Assembly (NCBI GenBank): GCA_965277075.1
Contig: OZ255707.1
Coordinates: 2,232,001-2,296,000, forward strand
DNA length: 64,000 nt
Direction of reading: 5' to 3'
Source: Lustribacter sp965277075
Lineage (GTDB): Bacteria; Vulcanimicrobiota; Vulcanimicrobiia; Vulcanimicrobiales; Vulcanimicrobiaceae
Shown here: piece after piece, positions 33,902-43,069 of the stretch
Layout of the letters: each line of letters opens with the position of its first letter
Position numbering within the stretch: position 1 is the first letter of the stretch
The notes under the pieces: generated by a model
The model's database searches: none
Told to the model about the DNA's origin: nothing
The model's input: only the letters and a program-made list of their open reading frames with translations
Made by a program: the position numbers and the translations under genes

Positions 33902-34936
33902 ATGATATCGCGCCGCGCGTTCACTGCGGGGAGTCTACTGTTTGTCGGCTCGGCGCTCGGCGGCTGCAGCCACCCGAAAAGTATTGCCGAAGGCGGCAAC
34001 GTCCGACTCGCGATGGTGACGGACGTCGGCGGCCTCGGCGACCGTTCGTTCAACGACTCCGCCTATGCCGGGCTCGTCGCGGCCAAGCACGATTTGCACG
34101 CCGATATCGCCGTGCTGCAGTCGCGTTCCGCGGCCGACTATCAGCCCAATCTCACCGTCCTCGCGAACAAAGAGTATGACGAGGTGTTCGCGATCGGCTT
34201 TCTCATGGCGCGCGATACGGACGAAGTCGCCGCGCGTTTTCCGGGGCGGCACTTCACGATTATCGACGCGGTCGTTCCGCAGCCCAACGTCGCTTCGGTC
34301 ACGTTCCGCGAGGAGCAAGGCTCGTTTCTCGCCGGTGCTGCCGCCGCGATGGCGAGCAAGACGAAGACGATCGCGTTTCTCGGCGGCATCGATATCCCGC
34401 TGTTACGCAAGTTCGAAGTCGGCTACGCCGCCGGTGCGCGCCAGGTCGATCCGAACGCGGACGTGCTGGTCAAATACGTCGGCTCGTTCGACGATCCGGC
34501 GGCCGGAAAAGAACTTGCAACGGTTTTGCTCGATCAACGCGCCGACGTCGTCTATACGGCGGCCGGCAAAGGCGGCCTCGGCGCGGTCGCCGCGATCAAG
34601 GATCGTCCCGGCACGTACATGATCGGCGTCGACTCGAACCAAGACGCGATGCTTCCGGGGCGCATTCTCACGAGCATGATCAAGCGCGTCGATATCGGCG
34701 TGCTGACGATCGCCCGCGACGCCGCGTCGCAGAAACCGCCCGACGGCCACGTCGAACTCGGGCTCAAAGACGGCGCTATCGGCTTGACGGATTTCCGCTA
34801 TACGAAGCATGCGTTGACGCCGGCGCAATTCGCGACGATCGATGCGCTGCGTAATGCCGTCGTCGCCGGCACGATCATTCCACCGACCACGCGCGAAGAA
34901 CTCGCCGCGTTCAAGCCGGTGCGCCTGCGCACGTGA
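33902..34936 (+). CDS. BMP/PnrA-family substrate-binding lipoprotein (nucleoside type)
   Basis: A 344-residue basic membrane protein-type lipoprotein that captures purine nucleosides in characterised cases. A lipobox LGGC ends the signal peptide (Cys22), and the signal starts ISRRAFTAG, which could make it a Tat-exported lipoprotein. Mature features DVGGLGDRSFNDSAYAGLV and GVDSNQD are standard for the family. GAGGG lies 5 bases before ATG 33902. It is the first gene of a complete ABC transporter; the ATPase start overlaps its stop. Confidence 0.92.
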   Translation: MISRRAFTAGSLLFVGSALGGCSHPKSIAEGGNVRLAMVTDVGGLGDRSFNDSAYAGLVAAKHDLHADIAVLQSRSAADYQPNLTVLANKEYDEVFAIGFLMARDTDEVAARFPGRHFTIIDAVVPQPNVASVTFREEQGSFLAGAAAAMASKTKTIAFLGGIDIPLLRKFEVGYAAGARQVDPNADVLVKYVGSFDDPAAGKELATVLLDQRADVVYTAAGKGGLGAVAAIKDRPGTYMIGVDSNQDAMLPGRILTSMIKRVDIGVLTIARDAASQKPPDGHVELGLKDGAIGLTDFRYTKHALTPAQFATIDALRNAVVAGTIIPPTTREELAAFKPVRLRT

Positions 34937-36390
34937 TCGAGCCCGCTCTCGTCCTGCGCGGAATTTGCAAGCATTTCGGCGCCGTGCTCGCCGTCGACGG
35001 CGTCGATCTGGACTTGGACGCGGGGGAGATTCACGCGCTGGTCGGCGAGAACGGTGCCGGGAAGTCGACGCTCGCGGCGATCGCGTTCGGCGCCGTCGCG
35101 CCCGATGCCGGAACGGTTCATGCGAGGGCGCCGGTCGGGCTCGTCCATCAGCATTTCCAACTCGTCGACCATCTGCGCGTGTGGGAGAACGTATTGCTCG
35201 GACGGGAGCCGCGGCGCGGTTGGCGGATCGACCGTAATGCAGCGCACGCGCACGTGCGCGCGCTCGCGGCCGAGCACGGACTCGAGGTCGATCCCGATGC
35301 GAGAGTCGAGGGTCTGCCGATCGGCGTGCGGCAACGTGTCGAGCTGTTGCGCGAACTCGAACGCCGCCCCGGCGTTCTGCTGCTCGACGAACCGACAGCC
35401 GCGCTCGCACCAACCGAAATCGCTTCGTTCTTCGGCACGATTCGCGCGCTGGCACAGGGCGGCACCGCCGTCCTCATCGTGACGCACAAGCTCCAGGAAG
35501 TCATCGATTACAGCACGCGCGTGACCATCATGCGCAGCGGTCGCGTCGTCGCCCGCTCGTTGACCGCCGAAACGTCGACCGGCGAGATCGCACGCGCGAT
35601 GGTGGGCGGCGACGTACCGCCGCTCGCCAAGCGTGACGCGACGGCGCCGGCGGCCCGGCTCGCGGCGCGCGGCCTCGCGTCCGGCAGCGGCGCCGGCGCA
35701 TTGGTCGACGCGACGTTCGAGGTGCGCGCCGGGGAGATCGTCGGAATCGCGGGCGTCGAGGGCAACGGCCAATCCGCGCTCGCCGACGCGCTTGCGGGCG
35801 TGCAACCCTACACCGGCGTCGTCGAGTTCGACGGCGCCGCGCTTCCGGCGACGCTATCACCCGCGGAACGCCTCGCGCGCGGCCTACGCGTCATCCCGCA
35901 GGATCGCCGGCATGAAGCGCTCGTCCTCGGTTGGACGATCGGCGAAAATGTCGCGCTCGGACGGCACCAGTCGGCCCCGCTCCGGCGTGGTGCGCTGATC
36001 GACCGCGCGCAAGAACGCGCCGCGGCCCGCGCGGTGATCGAACGATTCGACGTGCGGCCGCCGGACGCGAACGCGATCGTCGACGGACTCTCCGGCGGCA
36101 ACCAGCAGAAAGTCGTCGTCGGGCGTGTGCTCGGCGCGCAACCGAAGCTCGTCATCGCGTACCAGCCGACGCGTGGGATCGACGTCGGCGCAGCGACGCT
36201 CGTACAGTCGCGCCTGATCGAAGCACGCAACGCGGGCGTCGCCGTGCTGCTCATCTCGTTCGAGCTGGACGAGATCTTTGCGCTCGCCGACCGCGTTCTC
36301 GTCATGTCCGGCGGACGTTTCGTCGGCGCCTACCACCGCGCCGACATCGATCGTGGACGCATCGGGGCTCTGATGGCGGGCGCGCATTGA
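34933..36390 (+). CDS. Nucleoside ABC transporter ATPase with two nucleotide-binding domains
   Basis: A 485-residue tandem ATPase of the sugar/nucleoside (RbsA, YufO/NupO) type. The first domain has GENGAGKST, LLLDEPTAAL and a divergent signature in IGVRQRVELL. The second has a degenerate Walker A (GVEGNGQSAL, Gln for Lys) and LSGGNQQKVVVGR, a normal asymmetry for this family. It would energise the two permeases that follow. The start is GTG 34933 (GTGA overlap with the lipoprotein gene). Confidence 0.92.
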   Translation: MIEPALVLRGICKHFGAVLAVDGVDLDLDAGEIHALVGENGAGKSTLAAIAFGAVAPDAGTVHARAPVGLVHQHFQLVDHLRVWENVLLGREPRRGWRIDRNAAHAHVRALAAEHGLEVDPDARVEGLPIGVRQRVELLRELERRPGVLLLDEPTAALAPTEIASFFGTIRALAQGGTAVLIVTHKLQEVIDYSTRVTIMRSGRVVARSLTAETSTGEIARAMVGGDVPPLAKRDATAPAARLAARGLASGSGAGALVDATFEVRAGEIVGIAGVEGNGQSALADALAGVQPYTGVVEFDGAALPATLSPAERLARGLRVIPQDRRHEALVLGWTIGENVALGRHQSAPLRRGALIDRAQERAAARAVIERFDVRPPDANAIVDGLSGGNQQKVVVGRVLGAQPKLVIAYQPTRGIDVGAATLVQSRLIEARNAGVAVLLISFELDEIFALADRVLVMSGGRFVGAYHRADIDRGRIGALMAGAH

Positions 36391-37412
36391 TCGCAAGCCT
36401 CTTGAGCCGGCGGGCGATTCGCGACATCGGCGTTGCGTTGATCGTCGTATTCGGCGTCGGCAGCATCGCGATGTTGCTTGCGCGCGTATCACCGATCGAT
36501 GGGTTCGGTGCGCTCTTCGACGGTGCGTTCGGTACGACGTCGGAGTTCGCCGAGACGCTGGTGCAGGCGACGGCGCTGCTTTTCCCCGCGCTCGGCATCG
36601 CGCTTGCGTTTCGTGCGGGTCTGTTCAACATCGGCGCGGAGGGACAGATCGTTCTGGGCGGACTCGCCGCCGGGCTGGCCGGGTATTACGTGCCGGGGCC
36701 GCCGATCGTCTCGATCGTTGCGACGCTCGGTGCGGGCGCGATCGCCGGCGGCGTGTGGGGCGGCATCGCCGGATTTCTCAAAGCGCGCTTCAACGCGAAC
36801 GAAGTGATCGCGACGTTGATGCTCAACGTCGTCGCGATGCTCTTCGCGACGTACTGCGTGAACGGGCCGCTCCGCCTGCCGAACGCCGAAGCGGGTGAGA
36901 CGCCGCTGCTCGCCGCCGGCGCATGGCTGCCGACGATCGTTCCGGAAACGCGGCTGACGATCGCGTTCGTGCTCGCGATCGGGCTCGCATTCGCGCTCCG
37001 TTTCGTGTTCACGCGCACGGTATTCGGCTACGAAATGCGTGCGGCCGGTGAGGCTCCGGAAGCCGCGCGGCGCGCCGGTATCGATCTGGGCCGGATCGCC
37101 CTGCTCGCGATGACGCTCTCGGGCGCGATCGCCGGGCTCGGCGGAGCGGCGATCGTGACGGGCGTCCTCCATCGCTTCAACGTCGGGCTCAGTCCCGGCT
37201 ACGGTTTCGTCGCGATCGCGGTCGCACTCGTCGGCAACCTCGAACCCGTGTGGATCGGCGTCGCTGCGTTCGCGTTCGGTATCTTGCAGAACGGCGCGCT
37301 TTCGATGCAAGCGGAGGCGAACGTTCCGCGCGATATCGTCAACGTCGTCGAGGGACTCGTCATCATCGCCCTCGCCGGCCGGCGCATCGTGCACGCACGG
37401 CGTTCAACGTGA
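36387..37412 (+). CDS. Nucleoside ABC transporter permease 1 (YufP-type)
   Basis: A 341-residue inner-membrane permease of the BPD_transp_2 family with about nine helices. FNIGAEGQIVLGG is the typical permease loop and FNANEVIATLMLN follows it. The TTG at 36387, overlapping the ATPase stop by TTGA, is the likely start. The frame runs further upstream inside the ATPase gene, but that part is arginine-rich shadow sequence. It forms a heterodimer with the next permease. Confidence 0.9.
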   Translation: MIASLLSRRAIRDIGVALIVVFGVGSIAMLLARVSPIDGFGALFDGAFGTTSEFAETLVQATALLFPALGIALAFRAGLFNIGAEGQIVLGGLAAGLAGYYVPGPPIVSIVATLGAGAIAGGVWGGIAGFLKARFNANEVIATLMLNVVAMLFATYCVNGPLRLPNAEAGETPLLAAGAWLPTIVPETRLTIAFVLAIGLAFALRFVFTRTVFGYEMRAAGEAPEAARRAGIDLGRIALLAMTLSGAIAGLGGAAIVTGVLHRFNVGLSPGYGFVAIAVALVGNLEPVWIGVAAFAFGILQNGALSMQAEANVPRDIVNVVEGLVIIALAGRRIVHARRST

Positions 37413-38299
37413 ACGCCGTCGTCGCGGCCGTCGGCGCGCTTTTGCTGCTAACCCTCGTCAAATCGACGCCGCTCATCTTCGCGGCACTCGGCGGCGTCAT
37501 CTCCGAGCGTTCCGGCGTCGTCAATATCGGGCTCGAGGGCATCATGGTGGCGGGCGCGTTCAGCGCGGTCGTCGTCTCGGGTGCGACCGGAAATGCGGTG
37601 CTCGGCGCGTTCGCCGGCACCATCGCGGGCGGGGCGCTCGCAGCGATCCTCGCGTTCGTCGCAACACGGCTAGCGTACGATCAGATCGTCGCCGGGACCG
37701 GCGTCAACATCGTCGCGCTGGGCGGCGCCGCGTTCGGACTCGTCTTGATCTACGGTCAGCCCGGAGCATCGCGCGAGGTGCCCGCGTTCGGTCCGGCCGG
37801 TGAGACGGTTCTGACCGTGTTTGCGTTCGCGCTCGCCGGCGCGATGGCGCTGTTTCTCGCGCGTACGCCTTGGGGCTTGCGCCTGCGGGCGTGCGGTGAA
37901 AATCCGCGTGCCGCGGCAAGCGCCGGCATCGATCCGCTGCGCACGCGCTTCTGGGCCGTCGTGACCGGGGGCGCGATCGCGGCGCTCGGCGGCGTGTATC
38001 TTTCACTTGCCGAACTCGATCTGTATTCCGACGGCATGACGGCCGGACGCGGTTATATCGCCCTGGCCGCGGTGATTTTCGGGCGCTGGACGCCGCTCGG
38101 CGCGACGGGCGCAGCGTTGTTCTTCGGCTTCTTCTCGGCCCTGCAATACACGTTACAGCGAGCCGGCATCCCGAGCGAACTCATGCAGGCGCTCCCGTAT
38201 CTCGCCGCGCTCGTCGCGCTCGCCGGGCTCGCCGGACGGGTCCGCGCGCCCGCGTCGGACGGCGTTCCGTACATCGCCGATGCCGTTCGCGCACAATAG
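37409..38299 (+). CDS. Nucleoside ABC transporter permease 2 (YufQ-type)
   Basis: A 296-residue BPD_transp_2 permease. It carries ISERSGVVNIGLEGIMVAGA, the counterpart of the FNIGAEGQ loop of its partner, and YDQIVAGTGVNIVALG. The start is GTG 37409 with GTGA overlap. It completes a four-gene transporter: lipoprotein, double ATPase and two permeases, all overlapping. Purine nucleosides are the best guess for the substrate from family knowledge. Confidence 0.9.
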   Translation: MNAVVAAVGALLLLTLVKSTPLIFAALGGVISERSGVVNIGLEGIMVAGAFSAVVVSGATGNAVLGAFAGTIAGGALAAILAFVATRLAYDQIVAGTGVNIVALGGAAFGLVLIYGQPGASREVPAFGPAGETVLTVFAFALAGAMALFLARTPWGLRLRACGENPRAAASAGIDPLRTRFWAVVTGGAIAALGGVYLSLAELDLYSDGMTAGRGYIALAAVIFGRWTPLGATGAALFFGFFSALQYTLQRAGIPSELMQALPYLAALVALAGLAGRVRAPASDGVPYIADAVRAQ

Positions 38300-38338
38300 G
38301 ACGCAGCGCACGCTTGTCGTTTGTCGAACGATTCGAAC

Positions 38339-38373
38339 TTGACTTTCCGCTCCGTTCACCGACAATACAGGTA
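38339..38373 (+). promoter_or_regulatory. Putative sigma-70-type promoter giving a leaderless mRNA
   Basis: TTGACT (38339-38344) and GACAAT (38361-38366) are spaced by 16 bases. Transcription would begin about 7 bases after the -10, at or next to the ATG at 38374, so the message would have no leader. No ribosome site precedes this ATG, which agrees. Confidence 0.5.
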
Positions 38374-39384
38374 ATGCGAGTACTGCGACGCGCCGTCGCC
38401 GCTATTGCTCTTTTGTTCGTATGTGTATCAGCGCGCGTCGACGCCGCACCGATGCCGGAGCCGCTCGGCGCGCTGCAGTTACAGCTCGCCCTGATGATGC
38501 ATCATGCGCCCGGTACCGTCGCGATGACGATCGAAGACCTGACGACGGGCTTGACGACATCGGTGAACGGTGACGCGCAGATGCCGGCCGCGTCGACGAT
38601 CAAGATTCCGGTAATGGTCGAGGTCTTTCGCCAACTCGCGGCTGGTGACTTCGACCTCAACCGCAGCGTTTCGCTGCTCGATAGCGACCGCGATTGGGGT
38701 TGGGGCGATCTCGCCGACGCGGCGCACGGTTCGCGCTACTCGGTGCAGCGGTTGTTGTCGCTGATGATCGACGAGAGCGACAACACCGCGACGAACATGC
38801 TGATTCGTTTGGTTGGTCGCACGAACGTCAATCACACGATGACCGGTCTCGGTTTGACGCAAACGCAATTGCACGATTACATCCGGTCCGAAGGGCCGAT
38901 CCGCTACGCGCTACGCACGAGCCCGCACGATATGGTGCATTTGCTCGAGGCGATGGCGCATCACACCCTCGTCGACGAGTGGTCGTCACGCGAAATGATC
39001 GGCATCTTGAGCGATCAGACACATAACGGGCTCTTGCCCCAGCCGCTGCCGGCCGGCACCGCGATCGCGCACAAGACCGGCACGCTGCACGATACGCTCA
39101 ATGATGTCGGCATCGTCTTCCTCAACCAAGAGCCGTACGTGATCGCCGTGATGGCGACGAACTTGCCGACACTCGATGCCGGGTACCGCTTCATCCGAGG
39201 CGTGTCGCGCGTCGCTTATGATGCATTTACGCGCATGGCCGACTGGCGAACGAACCAGGGCAGTGCGCCGCCGTCACTCGACCCGGGCGACCAGCAAGAC
39301 ACCGCTCCGCTCTCGCCCGATCAGCGGATGTGGACGCCGGTGCGCGCCGAGCCTGCCGCCGCGGGAGCTGCACCCGCGACCTAG
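38374..39384 (+). CDS. Class A beta-lactamase-like serine hydrolase
   Basis: A 336-residue exported protein with a signal peptide (about residues 1-24, cleavage near VDAAP). The penicillin-recognising fold motifs are present: S74-T-I-K77, S135-D-N137 and KTG (HKTGT). The omega loop of true class A enzymes (ExxLN) is not evident; the region reads YIRSEGPIRYAL. Hydrolysis of beta-lactams is therefore uncertain, and a peptidase or PBP-like role is possible. The C-terminus ends in a Pro/Ala-rich tail. Its start is set by the promoter directly upstream. Confidence 0.82.
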   Translation: MRVLRRAVAAIALLFVCVSARVDAAPMPEPLGALQLQLALMMHHAPGTVAMTIEDLTTGLTTSVNGDAQMPAASTIKIPVMVEVFRQLAAGDFDLNRSVSLLDSDRDWGWGDLADAAHGSRYSVQRLLSLMIDESDNTATNMLIRLVGRTNVNHTMTGLGLTQTQLHDYIRSEGPIRYALRTSPHDMVHLLEAMAHHTLVDEWSSREMIGILSDQTHNGLLPQPLPAGTAIAHKTGTLHDTLNDVGIVFLNQEPYVIAVMATNLPTLDAGYRFIRGVSRVAYDAFTRMADWRTNQGSAPPSLDPGDQQDTAPLSPDQRMWTPVRAEPAAAGAAPAT

Positions 39385-39386
39385 AG

Positions 39387-39432
39387 GATTCACGTCCCGT
39401 GAATCTGTCGCGTTTCGGCTTCGCCGAAGCCG
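39387..39432 (+). terminator. Two adjacent hairpins between operons
   Basis: Hairpin 1: GATTCACG (39387-39394) pairs perfectly with CGTGAATC (39398-39405) around a 3-base loop. Hairpin 2: CGGCTTC (39416-39422) pairs with GAAGCCG (39426-39432). They follow the hydrolase stop by 2 bases. Neither has a U-tract, so intrinsic termination would be weak; they may instead protect the 3' end or terminate in an atypical way. Confidence 0.45.
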
Positions 39433-39474
39433 CCGCGTGCGCGCGACCCTGTATCTGGGTACGTCCGACGCAGT

Positions 39475-39936
39475 ATGTCGCAAACACTCTCGATCAACGG
39501 TGAAACACGCGAACTCGAGCTGACGCCCGATGTGACGCTGCTCGACGCGCTGCGCGAATATGCGGGCTTGACGGGAACGAAGAAGGGCTGCGACCACGGA
39601 CAATGCGGCGCGTGCACGGTCCTCGTGAACGGCCGCCGTATTCTCAGTTGTTTGACGCTCGCCGTGATGCACGACGGCGATCGGATCACGACGATCGAAG
39701 GTCTCGCGAACGAACACGAGTTGCATCCCGTTCAAGCCGCATTCATCGAGCACGACGCCTTCCAGTGCGGGTTTTGCACGAGCGGACAGATCATGTCGGC
39801 GGTCGGTCTGATCGGCGAGGGACGCGCCACCGGCGACGACGCGATCCGCGAGCAGATGAGTGGCAATCTTTGCCGTTGCGGCGCGTACCCGAACATCGTC
39901 GATGCGGTTAACGCCGCCCTACTGGCGGGTGCGTAG
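39475..39936 (+). CDS. paoA: Molybdenum aldehyde oxidoreductase, [2Fe-2S] subunit (PaoA/CoxS type)
   Basis: A 153-residue electron-transfer subunit of the xanthine oxidase family. The plant-ferredoxin cluster is in GCDHGQCGACTVLVNG with a fourth Cys in ILSC. The second, helical cluster uses CGFCTSGQI and NLCRCG. No signal peptide was seen, although PaoA of E. coli has one, so the complex may be cytosolic here. It is followed immediately by the FAD subunit (stop and GTG start abut). The complex should oxidise aldehydes to carboxylic acids. Confidence 0.92.
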   Translation: MSQTLSINGETRELELTPDVTLLDALREYAGLTGTKKGCDHGQCGACTVLVNGRRILSCLTLAVMHDGDRITTIEGLANEHELHPVQAAFIEHDAFQCGFCTSGQIMSAVGLIGEGRATGDDAIREQMSGNLCRCGAYPNIVDAVNAALLAGA

Positions 39937-40923
39937 GTGCAGCCGTTCACCTATCACGCGGCACGGTCGCTGGACGACGCACGCGCCGCACTACTGGACC
40001 ATCCGCACGCACAGCTGATCGCCGGGGGGACGACGCTCATCGACTTGATGAAGGCCGGCGTCATGGACCCGGCCTCCATCGTCGACATCAACCGCTTACC
40101 GTTGACGTCGATCGACGTCTCGCCGGACCGCGTCCGAATCGGCGCGCTCGCACGCAACAGCGACGTCGCGGACGACCCGACGATCACTCGTGAGTTTCCG
40201 GTCCTCGCGCAAGCGTTCGTCGCCGGCGCGTCGGGACAGCTGCGCAACATGGCGACCGTCGGCGGGAATCTTCTGCAGCGCACGCGCTGCTCGTACTTCC
40301 GCGATCCGGCGGCACGCTGCAACAAGCGCGACCCCGGTGCGGGCTGCGACGCGATCGGTGGCTTTCACCGCTCGCACGCGATTCTCGGCACCAGCGATTC
40401 GTGCATCGCGACGCACCCGAGCGATATGACGACGGCGCTCGCGGCGCTCGACGCGCAGATCGTCGTCGCCGGAGCCGCCGGGGAACGCCGCTTCTCGCTC
40501 GATGCCTTCTACCGGTTACCCGCCGACGAACCCGCGCGTGAGACGATCCTCGAACGCGGCGACGTCGTCGTCGCCGTCGAAATCGACACCTCGCCGCTGC
40601 ACCGGCGGTCGCTCTATCTCAAGCTTCGCGACCGTGCGTCGTACGCGTTCGCGCTCGTGTCGGTCGCCGCGTGCATCGAGCGAGCGGGGGATGGTTCGAT
40701 CGTGCAATCGCGGCTCGCACTTGGGGGTGTCGCAACGGCACCATGGCGCGCCCACGAGGCGGAACGCGTTCTCGACGGCGCGACCGCGGACGCCGCGACG
40801 TTCGCACGGGCGGCCGACGCGGCGCTCGTCGACGCAAAACCGTTGCGGGATAATGGATTCAAGGTCGAACTCGCCCGGCGCGCGATCGTTCGCGCGCTGC
40901 GCACGCTGACGGATGCCGCTTGA
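39937..40923 (+). CDS. paoB: Molybdenum aldehyde oxidoreductase, FAD subunit (PaoB type)
   Basis: A 328-residue FAD-binding subunit. AGGTTLIDLMKAGVM is the FAD pyrophosphate loop and ATVGGNLLQRTRC the second FAD motif. A cysteine-rich insertion follows, with C118, C128 and C137 plus a Cys in SDSCIATHPSDM. This insertion binds an extra [4Fe-4S] cluster in PaoB and 4-hydroxybenzoyl-CoA reductase but is missing from ordinary xanthine dehydrogenases. The start is GTG 39937. It overlaps the large subunit by 11 bases. Confidence 0.92.
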   Translation: MQPFTYHAARSLDDARAALLDHPHAQLIAGGTTLIDLMKAGVMDPASIVDINRLPLTSIDVSPDRVRIGALARNSDVADDPTITREFPVLAQAFVAGASGQLRNMATVGGNLLQRTRCSYFRDPAARCNKRDPGAGCDAIGGFHRSHAILGTSDSCIATHPSDMTTALAALDAQIVVAGAAGERRFSLDAFYRLPADEPARETILERGDVVVAVEIDTSPLHRRSLYLKLRDRASYAFALVSVAACIERAGDGSIVQSRLALGGVATAPWRAHEAERVLDGATADAATFARAADAALVDAKPLRDNGFKVELARRAIVRALRTLTDAA

Positions 40924-43069
40924 TATGACGACGACGATCGAAGGAACGCCGGCGAACACCGGCCGGGGCGTCAGCCGGGTAGACGGTCCGCTCAAGGTGA
41001 CCGGAACCGCGACGTACGCGGCCGACACGGCCGTCGCGCATCCGTTGCATGCCGTGCTGGTCGAATCGACGATTCCGCGCGGGCGCGTCACGGGCATCGA
41101 CGATCGTGACGCGCACGCCCTCGACGGCATCGTCGCGATCATGACGCACGCTAACGCCCCGCGCGTCGCGCCGACCGGATTCGACTTTGGAGCGGGCACC
41201 ACGTTCGTCGAACACGGTCTCTTGCCGCTGCAGTCCGATCGCGTGCTCTATTCGGGGCAGCACATCGCGGTCGTGATCGCGACGACGCTGGCGACGGCAA
41301 AAGCGGCCGCGGAACGGCTGCACGTTTCATATATGCCCGAACCGGCCGACGTCGAAGTGACGGACGCGAACCGGCCAACCGCCGAGCGCGTCGACGAATT
41401 TTTCGGCAGTCCGCTCTGGATCGACGTCGGCGACGCGCGGGCGGCGCTCGCGGCGAGTGATGCGACGGTCGATGCGATCTACACGACGCCGGAAGAAACG
41501 CACAACGCCCTCGAGCCCTCAGCGACACTTGCGCAGTGGTCAGGCCGTGAGTTGACCGTCTACGATGCGACGCAATGGGTGATGGGGACGCGCAATACGC
41601 TCGCGCACTTGTTCTCGCTCGAACCCGAAGCGGTCCGCGTCATCTCGCCGTTCGTCGGCGGTGGTTTCGGTTCGAAGGGTTTCATGTGGTCGCATACGGC
41701 GCTCGCGGCGATGGCCGCGAAGCTCGTGAATCAACCGGTGAAGCTCGTCGTCGACCGCACCCAAATGTTCACGTCGATCGGCCACCGCAGTATGACCGAA
41801 CAGCGGCTTCGCTTGGGCGCGAATAGCGACGGCCGCATCACCGCGCTCGTGCACGACGTCCTCACGACGTCGAGCCGCGTCGGCGACTTTCACGAACCGT
41901 CCGGCGTTCCGTCGCACATGCTCTACGACGTGCCGAACATTCGCACGACGCACAACGCGATTCGCCTCGATACGTCGACACCGACGGCGATGCGTGCGCC
42001 GGGCGAAGCCAGCGGGACGTTCGCGCTGGAATCGGCGATCGACGAGCTTGCCGCCGTTCTGGCGATCGACCCGCTCGAATTGCGTATTCGAAATTCCGGC
42101 AACATCGATCGCACGAGCGGAAAGCCGTTTTCGAGCAAGCATCTCATCGAGTGCTACCGCGAAGGCGCGGAACGGTTCGGCTGGCGCCGGCGCGCGCCCG
42201 CGCCGCGTTCGATGCGCGAAGGCGACGAATTCATCGGCTACGGCGTCGCGACGGCGACGTATCCGGCACTGCTCGCTCCCGCCGACGTGCGCGTCCGGAT
42301 CGAGCGGCCGGGCCGCGTGACGGTCGAGTGCGCGACGCATGATATCGGCACCGGGATGTACACGATCGTTGCCCAGGTCGCGAGCGACGCACTCGGGATC
42401 GCGCTCGAGAACGTCGACGTGCACATCGGTGATTCGAGCTTTCCGAACGCACCGGTTGCCGGCGGATCGCAGAGTACGGCGTCCGTCATGCCGCCGCTCG
42501 TCGACGCCTGTACCGCACTGCGGCGCTTAGCGGGCGGCGACGTCGCGCGCGCGGCGCCCGGTCTCGAAGCGCACGCCGCGTCGGAGGGGAAGGCCAGCGA
42601 AGCGTACGCCTTCCACTCGTTCGGCGCGCAATTCTGCGAAGTGCGTTACGACGAGGCGATCGCGCGCTTACGCGTCACGCGCTTCACCGGTGTCTTCGAC
42701 TGCGGCCGAATCCTCAATCCGAAGACGACGCGTTCGCAAATGATCGGCGGGATCATCATGGGGCTGGGCATGGCACTTGTCGAGGAAACGGTCCGCGATG
42801 CGCGCACCGGAGCGGTCGTGACGAATAACTTCGCCGATTATCACATCCCGGTGAACGCCGACGTCCCGCCGATCGACATCGCATTCGTCGACTTTCCCGA
42901 CATGGCGTTCAATTCGCTTGGCGTCCGCGGCGTCGGTGAAATCGGAATCACCGGCGTCGCCGCGGCGGTCGCCAACGCGGTCTATCACGCGACCGGGCTG
43001 CGCGTGCGCGACCTGCCGATTCTCCCGGAAAAACTGTTGCGATCGGCTCCGGCGAGCGAACCGGCTTAG
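40913..43069 (+). CDS. paoC: Molybdenum aldehyde oxidoreductase, catalytic Moco subunit (PaoC type)
   Basis: A 718-residue large subunit that binds molybdopterin and the substrate. RVDGPLKVTGTATYAAD opens the alpha/beta hammerhead domain. SPFVGGGFGSKGFMW and APGEASGTFALESAIDEL bind the cofactor. GVRGVGEIGITG contains the catalytic base Glu676. ATG 40913 and ATG 40925 are both possible starts. PaoC in E. coli uses molybdopterin cytosine dinucleotide. No PaoD/XdhC-type chaperone gene is adjacent. Its stop overlaps that of the convergent 32-residue membrane peptide. Confidence 0.92.
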   Translation: MPLDMTTTIEGTPANTGRGVSRVDGPLKVTGTATYAADTAVAHPLHAVLVESTIPRGRVTGIDDRDAHALDGIVAIMTHANAPRVAPTGFDFGAGTTFVEHGLLPLQSDRVLYSGQHIAVVIATTLATAKAAAERLHVSYMPEPADVEVTDANRPTAERVDEFFGSPLWIDVGDARAALAASDATVDAIYTTPEETHNALEPSATLAQWSGRELTVYDATQWVMGTRNTLAHLFSLEPEAVRVISPFVGGGFGSKGFMWSHTALAAMAAKLVNQPVKLVVDRTQMFTSIGHRSMTEQRLRLGANSDGRITALVHDVLTTSSRVGDFHEPSGVPSHMLYDVPNIRTTHNAIRLDTSTPTAMRAPGEASGTFALESAIDELAAVLAIDPLELRIRNSGNIDRTSGKPFSSKHLIECYREGAERFGWRRRAPAPRSMREGDEFIGYGVATATYPALLAPADVRVRIERPGRVTVECATHDIGTGMYTIVAQVASDALGIALENVDVHIGDSSFPNAPVAGGSQSTASVMPPLVDACTALRRLAGGDVARAAPGLEAHAASEGKASEAYAFHSFGAQFCEVRYDEAIARLRVTRFTGVFDCGRILNPKTTRSQMIGGIIMGLGMALVEETVRDARTGAVVTNNFADYHIPVNADVPPIDIAFVDFPDMAFNSLGVRGVGEIGITGVAAAVANAVYHATGLRVRDLPILPEKLLRSAPASEPA

